64,000 nucleotides of DNA from Fictibacillus sp. FJAT-27399 (GCF_001510655.1 NZ_LMVC01000002.1:1532388-1596387); one strand, 5' to 3'. Positions 33,036-42,790 are shown, numbered from the stretch's first letter. Notes: generated from the letters alone by a model not told the origin. Numbers and translations are program-made.

Positions 33036-33182
33036 AAGTAAACCTCCTCTTTACCCTGATTACACTACTTACCCTGCATCTTATGCAAATTGTGGAAAAC
33101 GGGTGTGGACAGCAGTCTGCCTGTTTCAACTATTGGAGCAAATGGGTATATAGAAGATAGAAACCTTGAAAGGGGCTCCTTT

Positions 33183-34037
33183 ATGGAAAAAGATTTGTCA
33201 CAGCACAAAGAACATGCCCAAAGAAAAGCAGAAGAATATAAAGATGAAGCTGCACCATGGATCGTCCGGATGGCCCGCCTAGGCCATTTCTCAAAAGGAG
33301 CCGTTTATATTGTCATTGGAATACTTGCCGTAATGACAGCATTCGGTTTGCAAGGTAAATTAACCACTTCCTCAGGTGCCCTCTACACCATTGCCAAGCA
33401 GCCCTTTGGCTCTGTCATGCTCGCTGCGCTGGCTGTAGGACTTGCAGGCTATGCACTGTGGCAAGTCATCATGACGGTCTTTGACCCCGAGCATAAAGGA
33501 AATGACGCAAAAGGATGGATGGCGCGAATCAGTTATCTCATCATCGCTGCTATATATTTCAGTCTATGTGTTAGTGCAATCAAAATAATCTTCAGAGCGA
33601 GTACCAACTCGTCAAGTCAAAAATACCAGACCTTATCCGCAAAAGCGCTGGCACAGCCCTTCGGACAAACAATCATTGCGGTTATTGGTGCTGTATTTAT
33701 CGGTATCGGGGTTTATAACTTCTACAAGGCCTATACGGAAAAATTCAAAAAAGGGCTTAAACGTCATGAGATGAATCAAAAAGAATGGAAGACCGCACGT
33801 TATATCGGGAAGTTCGGACTTTTTGCACATGGTGTAGTATTCGCCATCATCGGCATCTTTTTAATCAGAACAGCCATTCAGGCAGATCCAGATGAAACAA
33901 AGGGGCTGGATGGTGCTCTGGCTGAACTTGTAAAGCAGCCGTTCGGTCCAGTGCTCCTTACTATCGTCGCTCTCGGACTGGTCGCTTATGGCGCCTACTT
34001 GCTCTTTGAAGCGAAGTACCGAAGACTCGATCCTTAA
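33183..34037 (+). CDS. DUF1206 integral membrane protein
   Basis: 284 aa from the ATG behind AAAGGGG. Three copies of a two-helix unit of the form ARLGHFSKGAVYIVIGILA ... QPFGSVMLAALAVGLAGYALW can be aligned (from about residues 30, 125 and 205), which defines DUF1206. Function unknown. An N-terminal 25-residue charged segment is cytosolic. A bidirectional terminator separates it from the convergent penicillin acylase. Confidence 0.85.
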   Translation: MEKDLSQHKEHAQRKAEEYKDEAAPWIVRMARLGHFSKGAVYIVIGILAVMTAFGLQGKLTTSSGALYTIAKQPFGSVMLAALAVGLAGYALWQVIMTVFDPEHKGNDAKGWMARISYLIIAAIYFSLCVSAIKIIFRASTNSSSQKYQTLSAKALAQPFGQTIIAVIGAVFIGIGVYNFYKAYTEKFKKGLKRHEMNQKEWKTARYIGKFGLFAHGVVFAIIGIFLIRTAIQADPDETKGLDGALAELVKQPFGPVLLTIVALGLVAYGAYLLFEAKYRRLDP

Positions 34038-34042
34038 TGATA

Positions 34043-34076
34043 AAACAGCCTCGTCCCTTTTGGACGAGGCTGTTTT
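34043..34076. terminator. Bidirectional terminator
   Basis: AAACAGCCTCGTCC pairs with GGACGAGGCTGTTT around a short loop, between convergent genes. Confidence 0.85.
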
Positions 34077-36475
34077 CATTTACCAGGCTTTAATACTAGT
34101 TTTTCTCCGTTTTTGAAGCTGGATTCATTCGTTTCCGTTACATGATAGCGGCCTGTAGTCCAATCTTCAATCTGATTATCATACCACTTGCTGAGGACAT
34201 GTCCTGACTGTCCTGGACCGACGACATTATAGGTTTTCTTCAAGTCTGCAAGATCAACAACCGTTCTCCAGGCAGCTCCATGGTTCACTTTCCCTGTAAG
34301 ATAATCCCAGCCTGCAGCACCTACTGTTACCCTGCTTCCTCCCATCGGCGTTTCTTTTGGATTAAACAGCAGGTTCAGCGGCTTTATCGCTGATAGAGGA
34401 TGATCAAACGGCAATGAATGATACGTTCCCCACTTCCACTTATCGGGATTTTCACCCTGCAGCTTCTCCACCTGTTTAACCGTTCTGCTGAAGGAGATTG
34501 TTGCGGCTTTGTCCAGCCCCCCTGCCTCTTTGATCCAGGGACCTTCCTTACCCTCGGCCGCATGGCGGATCAGTTCATCCACGACTTGAGCCTTACCGTC
34601 AAACAACGGCATCATCTTTTCATCAATCTTTTTTTCAAAGAGAACATCGCTGAACTCTGGCATCCATAAGTTGAACAGCAGGGGTGCAGCAAGATTTTTG
34701 TCATCTTCATGATTCCAGTCTTTCAATAGTTTTACCGCTTTTCTGCCGTTTGTTCCAAGGTCTGCAGTCTTCAAATGGGAGAGAAGGATCGGCAGCATTT
34801 CTTCTGCCTGAAGATTTTTCCTGTCGAACTGCAGCTTTTGCATATCTTTTAAGGATAGCTTTTCTTTGGCTGACAGAACATCTTTTATTCGCTGCTCCCG
34901 GTAAGGCTGGGCCCATGAATCAGTAATGTGGTACGGGTAGTCGTCACCGATCACTTTATTATTGGCCGTTGCAATAAATCCTTCTTTTGGGTTCACGGCC
35001 GTCGGGAGCTTATCCCAAGGAATATAACCCTTCCATTCATATGTCTTTTCCCAGCCCGGTACAGGGACAGAAGCATATTTCTCTTTACGGATCGGAATCA
35101 GTCCATTGGCGCGATAGGCAATTGTTCCGTCTTTAGATGCGAAGACAAAGTTCTGGGCCGGTGTATGAAAATAAGTCAGCGCCTTTTTAAACTCATTCCA
35201 GTTCTTTGCTTTATTAAACATCAGTACAGCCTGAAGTTCCGTTGAGGGCTCAAGTGCCGTCCATCTCATGGAAAGCGCCGTATTCTTTTGCTTGTCATAA
35301 GCAAATTCGGACATAATCGGACCGTGACGGGTAATAGTGACTTTGTAAGGAAGGGTCTTTTGATCTTTCACTTTTATATTTTCTGTGATGATTTTGGCTT
35401 TCTCCCATTTTCCTTCATACAGAAATTCATCCGGATGATCGGAATTTCTTTTTTCAATGTAAAGGTCCTGAACATCGGGTCCTACATTTGTGACTCCCCA
35501 GGCAATCTGTGTGTTCCGGCCAACGATAATTCCCGGAACCCCCGCAAATATGACACCGCTTACATTCATGCCGGGTGCTTTTAAATGGCTTTCGTACCAG
35601 ATCGATGGCGTGCTCAATCCAAGATGAGGATCGTCTGCAAGATACGGCAGACCCGATTTTGTTTTGGTTCCGGCCACCACCCAATCATTCGAACCGTTGA
35701 ATTCATTAGGAATGACCGCTTTAGCGAGGCTGCTCTTAATATCCACCTTTGCTTTGCTTGCGATATCAATGATCTCTGCTCCGCCCTTTGGATAAGAAGG
35801 GAAAAGATCAAGTGCGTTGCCCTTTGGGAAATTCTGCAGCAAGTAATGCCTGAATGCCTGTCCTTCCCAATGTCCGCCAAGATCAAAGGCCATATATTTT
35901 CCAATGGTCAATGAATCGACGGGCGTCCATTTCTTTGGCTTGTACCCCACCATCAAAAATTCGATCGGAAGTGAATTGTTCTTTTCGGCATCCCTTAAGT
36001 AGGCGTTCACGCCATCCGCGTACCATTGCAGCACTTGCTTCGCTTCAGAAGAATACAGTTCATACGATGCCTCTGCGGCTCTTCGTAAACCAAGCGTCCT
36101 GAAATAACGGTCCTTTTCCACCGTTTTCTCACCGATTACTTCGCTTAATTGTCCTGACGCCTGGCGCCTGCTCAAATCCATTTGAAACATCCTGTCCTGA
36201 GCCGTAACGTATCCTTGGGCAGTATATAAATCTTTTAAACTGCCAGCCTTGATATGAGGTACACCGTTCTTGTCACGGACAGCTACTGCCGTTCCGGAAA
36301 GTGATGGAACGGTTTTTGTACCGCTCACAACTGGAAGGCTCTTTCTTAGTATCCAATAGGCAGCCGATCCCGAAATGGCAGTGACGAGAAGCAGTCCTGC
36401 CAGCATAATCACGGCCACTCTTTTCCATTTTTTCTTTTTCGGTATCTGTTTTTCAATTTGAATAGCTGTTTCCAC
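34076..36475 (-). CDS. Penicillin acylase-family N-terminal nucleophile hydrolase (S45)
   Basis: 799 aa from a GTG behind GAGGGGG. A cytosolic basic tail and one membrane anchor or uncleaved signal (about residues 20-42) precede the proenzyme. The self-cleavage site is NGSNDWVVAG, making Ser262 the new N-terminal nucleophile of the beta chain. HGPIMSEF and GFIATANNKVIGDDYPY belong to the beta chain. The family includes penicillin and acyl-homoserine-lactone acylases; the substrate is unknown. Probably acts outside the cell or in the wall. Confidence 0.92.
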   Translation of the reverse strand: METAIQIEKQIPKKKKWKRVAVIMLAGLLLVTAISGSAAYWILRKSLPVVSGTKTVPSLSGTAVAVRDKNGVPHIKAGSLKDLYTAQGYVTAQDRMFQMDLSRRQASGQLSEVIGEKTVEKDRYFRTLGLRRAAEASYELYSSEAKQVLQWYADGVNAYLRDAEKNNSLPIEFLMVGYKPKKWTPVDSLTIGKYMAFDLGGHWEGQAFRHYLLQNFPKGNALDLFPSYPKGGAEIIDIASKAKVDIKSSLAKAVIPNEFNGSNDWVVAGTKTKSGLPYLADDPHLGLSTPSIWYESHLKAPGMNVSGVIFAGVPGIIVGRNTQIAWGVTNVGPDVQDLYIEKRNSDHPDEFLYEGKWEKAKIITENIKVKDQKTLPYKVTITRHGPIMSEFAYDKQKNTALSMRWTALEPSTELQAVLMFNKAKNWNEFKKALTYFHTPAQNFVFASKDGTIAYRANGLIPIRKEKYASVPVPGWEKTYEWKGYIPWDKLPTAVNPKEGFIATANNKVIGDDYPYHITDSWAQPYREQRIKDVLSAKEKLSLKDMQKLQFDRKNLQAEEMLPILLSHLKTADLGTNGRKAVKLLKDWNHEDDKNLAAPLLFNLWMPEFSDVLFEKKIDEKMMPLFDGKAQVVDELIRHAAEGKEGPWIKEAGGLDKAATISFSRTVKQVEKLQGENPDKWKWGTYHSLPFDHPLSAIKPLNLLFNPKETPMGGSRVTVGAAGWDYLTGKVNHGAAWRTVVDLADLKKTYNVVGPGQSGHVLSKWYDNQIEDWTTGRYHVTETNESSFKNGEKLVLKPGK

Positions 36476-36635
36476 CTGTATTCCCCCTCTTTCTTTATGG
36501 CTTCTTTACTCTTGTCTTTTTTCCTTCTCCTGTAAAATCCAATTTTAAGAAATCTCATATGCCCTACAAAAGTTTATATATTTGATAGAAGAAGTATTGA
36601 TGGTTTAAAATGGTTACTTTGAAAGGGGGAGCCGT

Positions 36636-37466
36636 ATGAAAAAATGGATATGGCTGACGCTCATCCTTTTTGCATTATGTACGCTGGCTGCTGGAGGGTG
36701 GTATTACTATCCCCAGTTTAAGATAGATCGCCTGAAGGCACAGAATGCAGCAGTCACTGAATCCGCCGGGACGAAATCCCATTCGGCTGATGTTTCTTAT
36801 ATTCAGCATTTAAAAACCTTGCCTGCAAATGAGATTCATCATCTAGCTTTGGGAGATTCGGTCATTCAGGGCCGAGGTTCTGATCAAGGCGGTTTTATTA
36901 AAATAGCCAGCAGTAATCTGGCTGTCCTTACGTCTAAAAAAGTGCAGCTAGATAATCAGGGAATTTCAGGAGCAACCAGCCGTGATTTGCTTAAACACAT
37001 CTCATCCCCAGGTATGTCGGACCGGATAAAATCTGCGGATATTATTACGATCAATATCGGGGGCAACGATCTGGTGAAGCTTGCTTTAAAGGAAGGGCCT
37101 GTCCAGGCACTTCAGGATTATCAAAACGTGAAATCTGCTTATGAAGAAAATTTAAATAAGATATTTTCATTGATTCGAAAAGAGAATCCTGATGCTATTC
37201 TCGTATACAATGAATTGTATAACGCTGTGGACTCGGGAGAATCCTTTTATCCGGCAACTAAAAAATTGCTGAATGACTGGAATCTGATTGCCTATGAAAC
37301 AACAGCCAAATATAAACCATCTGTTGTGATACCGAGCAGCGAAGTGCTTAAGCCCGAAAACAGGAAAGAATGGATTTATGATTCTATTCATCCCAACGAC
37401 AAAGGCCACGAACTGATTGCGGAGCAGATGATTAAAACACTTAAAGCTCCTTATAAGAAAAAATAA
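36636..37466 (+). CDS. Membrane-anchored SGNH/GDSL hydrolase
   Basis: 276 aa behind AAAGGGGG. An N-terminal anchor (about residues 4-23) puts the enzyme outside the cell. Blocks of the SGNH family are block I ALGDSVIQG (Ser75), NIGGNDL (Asn144) and block V YDSIHPNDKGH (Asp249, His252). Similar Bacillus proteins are lipases or esterases (YpmR-like). Shares a bidirectional terminator with the next gene. Confidence 0.88.
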   Translation: MKKWIWLTLILFALCTLAAGGWYYYPQFKIDRLKAQNAAVTESAGTKSHSADVSYIQHLKTLPANEIHHLALGDSVIQGRGSDQGGFIKIASSNLAVLTSKKVQLDNQGISGATSRDLLKHISSPGMSDRIKSADIITINIGGNDLVKLALKEGPVQALQDYQNVKSAYEENLNKIFSLIRKENPDAILVYNELYNAVDSGESFYPATKKLLNDWNLIAYETTAKYKPSVVIPSSEVLKPENRKEWIYDSIHPNDKGHELIAEQMIKTLKAPYKKK

Positions 37467-37499
37467 AAGGCATTGTCCCGGCAGAGGACAATGCCTTTT
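37466..37499. terminator. Bidirectional terminator
   Basis: AAAAGGCATTGTCC and GGACAATGCCTTTT form a perfect stem. Confidence 0.88.
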
Positions 37500-37506
37500 C
37501 ATATCT

Positions 37507-38178
37507 TTATTCAGCGAGCATAAAGTCACGATAAACATAATTGCCGTCTCTAACCGTCTCACTTCCCCGAACCACTTCAATCTTTTGCCTGAACAATGGC
37601 CCCCCAATTACAAGAGTATGGAATTCTCCGTTTTCTCCGCATGGATCTACGTTCTCGGGTATATCCGTTCTCCAGTCGCCGTTGATCTCACGGCCCAGAA
37701 AATCTTCATCCAGCTTCGTCCGATCAAGAGTAGTAACGACGGTCCGATATCCCAACGCGAGAAATTCGTCGATGAGATCCTCTGACTTTGCGCCCCACAG
37801 AGGGAAAACAGCTTCCATTCCAGCCAGTTTTAATTTGGCCTCCCTGTACTCTCTGATGTCAGCAAGAAAAATGTCTCCAAACATCACGTGCTGAATGCCG
37901 GCTTGGCTCACCTTGTCCATTTCTTCCCGCATCCGCTCCTCGTAGATCTCATTCGTGCATACTTTTGGAATTCTAACTTTACGGACAGGAAAGCCAAGCG
38001 CGTTTGCCTGCGCATCAAGAATTTCCTCCCGAATGCCGTGTATGCTCGTCCTTTTAAAATCCTCATTGACTGTCGTCAACAAAGAATCGATTTCATATTT
38101 CTTTGATTCCAGCAATTTATGAAGAGCCAGCATGGAATCTTTGCCCCCGCTGAATGAAACTACAATTTTTTTTGTCAT
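37507..38178 (-). CDS. Dph6-like ATP-pyrophosphatase
   Basis: 223 aa. The PP-loop SFSGGKDSMLAL (about residues 8-19) binds ATP, and VDPCGENGEFHTLV (about 177) is the diagnostic block of the Dph6/MJ0570 family. Eukaryotic Dph6 amidates diphthine, a substrate bacteria lack, so the bacterial enzyme must adenylate something else. Single gene behind AAAAGGAAGTGAG. Confidence 0.88.
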   Translation of the reverse strand: MTKKIVVSFSGGKDSMLALHKLLESKKYEIDSLLTTVNEDFKRTSIHGIREEILDAQANALGFPVRKVRIPKVCTNEIYEERMREEMDKVSQAGIQHVMFGDIFLADIREYREAKLKLAGMEAVFPLWGAKSEDLIDEFLALGYRTVVTTLDRTKLDEDFLGREINGDWRTDIPENVDPCGENGEFHTLVIGGPLFRQKIEVVRGSETVRDGNYVYRDFMLAE

Positions 38179-38262
38179 CGTCTCACTTCCTTTTGTATCC
38201 TATTTTTGGTGTAATTGAAATAGATGGTCTACATATGATTATAAAGCAATGAGGAGGAGAGA

Positions 38263-39000
38263 ATGGAAGAACATTTGGAGTATACAGAAGAAATACCTCA
38301 GCCATTGGTGAAGAAGAAACGTGCCTATCCGGTGACCTGGGGAGGATTCATCGGCTTTTTTGGTGCTTACCTTGGATTCATCATCTTGTTTTCATTGCTG
38401 ACCGGCATGTTTTACGCTCTCGCAGCTGTCATTTTTGGTTTTTCCATGGCTGGATTTGAAAAAAGCCCTGTCTTCTTGCTGATTGATGCTTTAACGTTCA
38501 CTGCAGTCATGCTCGTCTTTAAGCGCACCCGTCAATTTATGTTTCAGAAACTAACGCTGGGTGCCCTAAAAAAGAAGAAAACCTACTTCTTGATGGCTTG
38601 GGCTCTCATCATTTGCCAGGTATCACAATATCTTATTTTTGAGGTGCTTCATCTCGAAGATCCCGGATCAAACGGAGATGACCGTCTTTTTACAAGCGAG
38701 ATTGGTATCGCCGGTATCTTTATTGTTATTTTTTGCGCCTGCATTGCTGCACCTGTAACTGAAGAATTGGTCTTCCGGGGATTTCTGTTCCGTTTCTTTC
38801 ATGAGAGATATCATTTTATTGCGGGGCTGGTTGTTTCTTCTGCTGTCTTTGGCTCTTTGCATATCGGTTATCCGCTGGCTGCCGGTATCATGGGCATAGT
38901 TTTTGCTATGCTGTTCTACTTTACTAAATCTCTCGTTCCCGGCATGCTTGTCCATGCTCTATGGAATACGTATGTCTCCATTGTCGAGCTTCTTTCTTAA
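38263..39000 (+). CDS. CPBP-family intramembrane metalloprotease
   Basis: 245 aa with about seven helices, behind GAGGAGGAG. CPBP motif 1 is EELVFRGFLFRFF (about residue 167), motif 2 VFGSLHIGYPL and motif 3 LVHALWNTY. The family includes CAAX-type proteases and bacteriocin-immunity proteins; no bacteriocin genes are near, so a housekeeping role is more likely. Confidence 0.9.
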   Translation: MEEHLEYTEEIPQPLVKKKRAYPVTWGGFIGFFGAYLGFIILFSLLTGMFYALAAVIFGFSMAGFEKSPVFLLIDALTFTAVMLVFKRTRQFMFQKLTLGALKKKKTYFLMAWALIICQVSQYLIFEVLHLEDPGSNGDDRLFTSEIGIAGIFIVIFCACIAAPVTEELVFRGFLFRFFHERYHFIAGLVVSSAVFGSLHIGYPLAAGIMGIVFAMLFYFTKSLVPGMLVHALWNTYVSIVELLS

Positions 39001-39020
39001 GTGTATTTAGCAAAAAAATA

Positions 39021-39044
39021 GAGGCACCTTTGTAAAGGTGCCTC
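39021..39044. terminator. Perfect hairpin, possible terminator
   Basis: GAGGCACCTTTGTAAAGGTGCCTC, about 20 bases after the CPBP stop; A-rich upstream but no strong T run downstream. Confidence 0.5.
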
Positions 39045-39180
39045 ATATGTATAGGGGATTTATATTATCTCACCTTTAAATCTTATTGATAAGCATCAAG
39101 AGACTTGCGACTTGGTGCCTATTTTTGCTTCTTCATGGCATTACAGCCTTCAGTCAGACGATATAACTAAGACCTTTACG

Positions 39181-39798
39181 CTAGCCCCATAATCCTTTAA
39201 CCAGCTGATCGCCTTTTATGAATCCGTTAATCCCGTTCTTCCCAAGCAGATAATCCACAACCTCCTGCCGATCCATCCCTAGAGTCTCCAGCCCTTTGGC
39301 GATCGTCTTAAGGTAAGCAAAGGAAGGAGGCACAAACTCTTCTTCCCCCATATCATGGTTGGATGTAAACGTGAAAATCGGCTTGCCTTCGCAATCTCCC
39401 AAATAAACGATGGTTCCGTACCATCCCTCCGTTAAGGGAAGAAAACGGGATTCCTTAATTCGGGCGAAATCAATCTCTAAACCATCGATGCCGTTTTCCT
39501 GTGAAGCAACATCCATAAACTGCTCTTCAGAAATCAAATACATTCTTCCTGCTGTCTTCTCATTTTCACCTTCACGGTGGCCGATGAACGCCACTCCTCC
39601 TGTTCCCCATTTGCTTTCCTGTTTAGAAAAATAAAGCGGGTACTGAATGTTTACTGGCTGGTCAGCCAGTGGAGGATCACAATTGCGGCATCCTCTCTCT
39701 GGTTCAGAGCTGCCTTCGGCCTGCTTTCCCTCTATATAACAGCTGAACCTGTCTTGGTTCATATTTGAGCCGTAACTTGCATACCATACATAATTCAT
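39181..39798 (-). CDS. Gamma-glutamylcyclotransferase-fold protein
   Basis: 205 aa. WYASYGSNMNQDRF at the N-terminus is the substrate loop of the GGCT/BtrG fold. The rest (GRMYLISEEQFMDVASQEN, GWYGTIVYLG) is compatible with it, although the catalytic glutamate cannot be assigned with certainty. Substrate unknown. ATG at 39798 behind AGAGGGG is preferred to the TTG one codon upstream. Confidence 0.75.
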   Translation of the reverse strand: MNYVWYASYGSNMNQDRFSCYIEGKQAEGSSEPERGCRNCDPPLADQPVNIQYPLYFSKQESKWGTGGVAFIGHREGENEKTAGRMYLISEEQFMDVASQENGIDGLEIDFARIKESRFLPLTEGWYGTIVYLGDCEGKPIFTFTSNHDMGEEEFVPPSFAYLKTIAKGLETLGMDRQEVVDYLLGKNGINGFIKGDQLVKGLWG

Positions 39799-39813
39799 CA
39801 ATCTGCCCCTCTC

Positions 39814-40080
39814 TTACAAATAGCGCACTTGCTGTTTAATATAACGTTTTAAATAACTCGCAAAGTCCATAAAACTGTTTTTATCCTCAAAAATGCCCTT
39901 TAGAGTGTCAATCTGCGGGAATATTCCATGCCGGTTAAATCTTACTGCCGTAATTCCACGAAAAAACTCGCTTCCATCTTCATTCAGTATGACAGTACCC
40001 ACCATTACTTCTTTTGTCTCTCCAATATAATGCTCTTTTAATTCAATTACATCCACCACATCAAGCTTATATTTCCGCAT
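39814..40080 (-). CDS. Hypothetical 88-aa protein
   Basis: A small soluble alpha/beta-type protein starting MRKYKLDVVDVIELKEHYIG. The ATG at 40080 fits GGGGAGG. It lies 15 bases upstream of the GGCT-like gene on the same strand, probably in one operon. Family not recognised. Confidence 0.65.
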   Translation of the reverse strand: MRKYKLDVVDVIELKEHYIGETKEVMVGTVILNEDGSEFFRGITAVRFNRHGIFPQIDTLKGIFEDKNSFMDFASYLKRYIKQQVRYL

Positions 40081-40413
40081 AATCAAACCTCCCCTTTTAT
40101 TGTAGCAAACGGTGAAACAGAAAACCCGGCTGTGTTTTTAACTATTTCCCTGCAAAAACAGCATCAATACAACCGGGATATAAAAGTAGTAAAAATGGCA
40201 TGTATTTTCCTTTAAACTTCAAATTGGAGAATATTTATTCCATTTTAAACTTGGTAACTTGGTACCATTGCACTACTGGAAAAGATTTGAAATAGTCTTA
40301 ACGATTCTTGTTATAAATTGACAATCGGGATAAAATAGGAATATATAAGACAGGGGTTGCTGCTTATCCTGATACAACGTTCTAGCCCGAAATAATTAGG
40401 GGGAGGGAATGGT
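40081..40413. other. 333-bp divergent intergenic region with nested hairpin
   Basis: Holds the toxin-peptide promoter on the + strand (40318-40347). At 40124-40177 two nested stems (CCCGG/CCGGG and CTGTGTTTTT/AAAAACAG) form a structure that, on the minus strand, ends in TTTT, so a short minus-strand RNA or a leader attenuator is possible. Confidence 0.45.
40318..40347 (+). promoter_or_regulatory. Sigma-A promoter of the toxin-like peptide
   Basis: TTGACA (40318-40323), 18-bp spacer, TATATA. Gives a leader of about 60 bases. Confidence 0.5.
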
Positions 40414-40497
40414 ATGACAGTATTCGAAGCAATGTCGTTAATGATTGGTTTTTCAATGCTAGTTCTGACCATTATTCGCTCCAAGGACAACGATTAG
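40414..40497 (+). CDS. 27-aa holin-like toxin peptide (putative type I toxin)
   Basis: Begins MTVFEAMSLMIGFSMLVLTI and ends RSKDND: a short N-terminus, one membrane helix and a charged tail. This is the layout of the small 'putative holin-like toxin' peptides of Bacillus (TxpA/BsrG-like), with the characteristic MTVFE/MTVYE start. Strong AGGGGGAGGG ribosome site and a strong terminator. No antitoxin RNA could be proved. Confidence 0.65.
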   Translation: MTVFEAMSLMIGFSMLVLTIIRSKDND

Positions 40498-40519
40498 GGT
40501 TACATCACATATCTCATAC

Positions 40520-40553
40520 AAAAAAGCCATGCGGCATCGCATGGCTCTTTTTT
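40520..40553. terminator. Bidirectional terminator
   Basis: AAAAAAGCCATGCG and CGCATGGCTCTTTTTT pair; it serves the toxin-like peptide and clpE. Confidence 0.85.
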
Positions 40554-40557
40554 AGTA

Positions 40558-42717
40558 TTATTTTATTTCTCTTTTTTCTACAACTAATTCATTTTCACGA
40601 ACATCAACACGTAATTCTGTACTTTCTTCTTGCTCCAGAAGGACATCTGCAACAGCATCCTCCACTTTCTCCTGAATCACTCTGCGCAAAGGACGTGCGC
40701 CGAACGATGGATGATAGCCCAGTTCAGCAATTTTCTTTTTCGCCTCATCCGTAAAACTGATAGAGATGCCTTGTTCAACCAGGTTTGCTTTCAATTCTGT
40801 AAGCATAAGGTCTACGATTTGAACAAGATCTTCTTCTTTAAGTGACTGGAATTGCACAATACTGTCAAAACGGTTAAGGAATTCTGGCTTAAAGTAAGAA
40901 CCAATCGCATCGAGAATGCTTGTTTCTTTTTGAACTTCAGCCACCTCGTTTGTAAATCCTAATTTCTTCGTTTGTTTAATTCCAGAACCAGCATTGCTCG
41001 TCATGATAATGACTGTATCCTTAAAACTTACCGTACGGCCCTGGCTGTCAGTGAGGCGTCCATCTTCAAGAATTTGAAGGAACATGTGCTGGACGTCCGG
41101 ATGAGCTTTTTCAATTTCATCGAGTAGGATGATGCTATAAGGCTTGCGGCGCACCAGTTCTGTCAGCTGTCCTGCTTCATCATGTCCGACATAGCCTGGA
41201 GGTGAACCGATCAGCTTGGACACGGCATGTTTTTCCATGTACTCACTCATATCGAGGCGAATCATGGCTTCCTTATCACCGAACAGTTCTTCTGCAAGCG
41301 ACTTCGTAAGCTCTGTTTTACCTACCCCAGTCGGACCGACAAACAAGAAGGACCCAATTGGACGGCTTTTGGCTTTAAGGCCTGCACGGCTTCGGCGGAT
41401 GGCTTTTGATACTTTATCCACCGCTTCTTTTTGTCCGATGACTTTTTGGGATAAGTTTTTCGCAAGATCTTTCATTTTTGCCTGTTCGTCCGCTTGAAGC
41501 TTCCTTACAGGGATTCCTGTTTTCTGCTCAACGATTTTTTGAATATCTTCCAATGAAACCTCTGCTTTCGTTTTTGGTTCGTTTTCTGTCAGTTTTTCCT
41601 GAAGCTGAAGTTCTTCCTGGCGAAGTTTGGCTGCAAGCTCATAATTTTCGCTCAATGCTGCTTTTTCTTTTTCCTTAGAAATTTCTTCTAATCGTTCTTC
41701 AATAGAAGAAGTTTCACTTCCTGAGTGCAGCAGATTGATTTTTGAACCTGCCTCATCCATGAGATCGATCGCTTTATCTGGAAGGAATCGGTCTTGAATA
41801 TAGCGGTGAGAAAGATTTACACATGCTTTTAGAACATCATCAGAAAAGCTTACTTCATGATATTGTTCATACTTTGGAGCTAGTCCTTTTAAGATTTCAT
41901 ACGCTTTTTCTGGCGTAGGTTCATTAACGATTACTGGTTGAAAACGGCGTTCAAGCGCGGCATCCTTTTCAATTTTGCGGTATTCTTTCAGTGTGGTTGC
42001 CCCAACAACTTGAAGCTCTCCTCGTGCTAGAGCAGGTTTTAGAATGTTACCCGCATCCATAGATCCTTCCGCAGACCCGGCACCGACAATCTGATGAATT
42101 TCATCAATGAAAAGAATGACGTTCTTGCGTTTTTGAAGTTCAGCGATCAGCTGCTTCATCCGTTCTTCAAACTGGCCGCGGATTCCTGTATCAGCAACAA
42201 GAGATGCCACATCCAGCAAGTAGACTTCTTTAGATAAAAGTTTAGCCGGCACAGAGCCTTCTGCAATTTTTAATGCAAGACCTTCTGCAATGGCTGTTTT
42301 ACCTACCCCTGGTTCCCCGATGAGGACAGGGTTGTTTTTATTTCGGCGATTCAAGATCTCAATGACACGGCTGATTTCTTCTTCCCTGCCGATCACTGGG
42401 TCGACCAAGCCTGCTTTCGCTGCATGGCTGATATTGCGCCCGAATTGATCTAGGAATCCTCCTCCGCCACCCTGCTGGGTCTTAGGAGACTGCTGCTCGC
42501 TGGAAATACCTGAATTCATTCCGCTGCTCATCATTTGTTTAAAGAATTCGTCAAAGGATGAGAATTGATTCATAGGATTTATACCTCCTGCAGTGTTCAT
42601 GGATTGTGTTACTTTATGGTAGCAATCTGTACAAAGCGTTAATTGTTGTTTGTGTTGATTAAAAGAAACATTCATATGAATAGTCGCAGGATTCACTTTA
42701 CATTGTTCACATCGCAT
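40558..42717 (-). CDS. clpE: ATP-dependent Clp protease ATPase subunit ClpE
   Basis: 719 aa. The N-terminal zinc finger (Cys3, Cys6, Cys29, Cys32) separates ClpE from ClpC. Two AAA+ modules follow: Walker A1 GEPGVGKTA (about residue 138) and A2 GPTGVGKTE (about 460), with a UVR-type coiled coil between (about 345-380). It unfolds damaged proteins for ClpP after heat stress. Two CtsR operators in the promoter predict strict heat induction. GAAGGAGG precedes the ATG. Confidence 0.96.
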   Translation of the reverse strand: MRCEQCKVNPATIHMNVSFNQHKQQLTLCTDCYHKVTQSMNTAGGINPMNQFSSFDEFFKQMMSSGMNSGISSEQQSPKTQQGGGGGFLDQFGRNISHAAKAGLVDPVIGREEEISRVIEILNRRNKNNPVLIGEPGVGKTAIAEGLALKIAEGSVPAKLLSKEVYLLDVASLVADTGIRGQFEERMKQLIAELQKRKNVILFIDEIHQIVGAGSAEGSMDAGNILKPALARGELQVVGATTLKEYRKIEKDAALERRFQPVIVNEPTPEKAYEILKGLAPKYEQYHEVSFSDDVLKACVNLSHRYIQDRFLPDKAIDLMDEAGSKINLLHSGSETSSIEERLEEISKEKEKAALSENYELAAKLRQEELQLQEKLTENEPKTKAEVSLEDIQKIVEQKTGIPVRKLQADEQAKMKDLAKNLSQKVIGQKEAVDKVSKAIRRSRAGLKAKSRPIGSFLFVGPTGVGKTELTKSLAEELFGDKEAMIRLDMSEYMEKHAVSKLIGSPPGYVGHDEAGQLTELVRRKPYSIILLDEIEKAHPDVQHMFLQILEDGRLTDSQGRTVSFKDTVIIMTSNAGSGIKQTKKLGFTNEVAEVQKETSILDAIGSYFKPEFLNRFDSIVQFQSLKEEDLVQIVDLMLTELKANLVEQGISISFTDEAKKKIAELGYHPSFGARPLRRVIQEKVEDAVADVLLEQEESTELRVDVRENELVVEKREIK

Positions 42718-42763
42718 AAAGCATTTCCTCCTTCATTGTAATAGGTCATTTGTTTTGTCTGAC

Positions 42764-42780
42764 TTTGACTATCTTTGACC
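42764..42780 (-). promoter_or_regulatory. CtsR operator, downstream box
   Basis: Direct heptads GGTCAAAGATAGTCAAA on the minus strand fit the CtsR consensus (tandem GTCAAA, 4-base gap). Confidence 0.9.
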
Positions 42781-42790
42781 TTATGGCTTT

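Noticed and set aside
38263-39000. CPBP protease considered as bacteriocin immunity or phage defence
   Set aside because: No bacteriocin, toxin or defence genes lie beside it.
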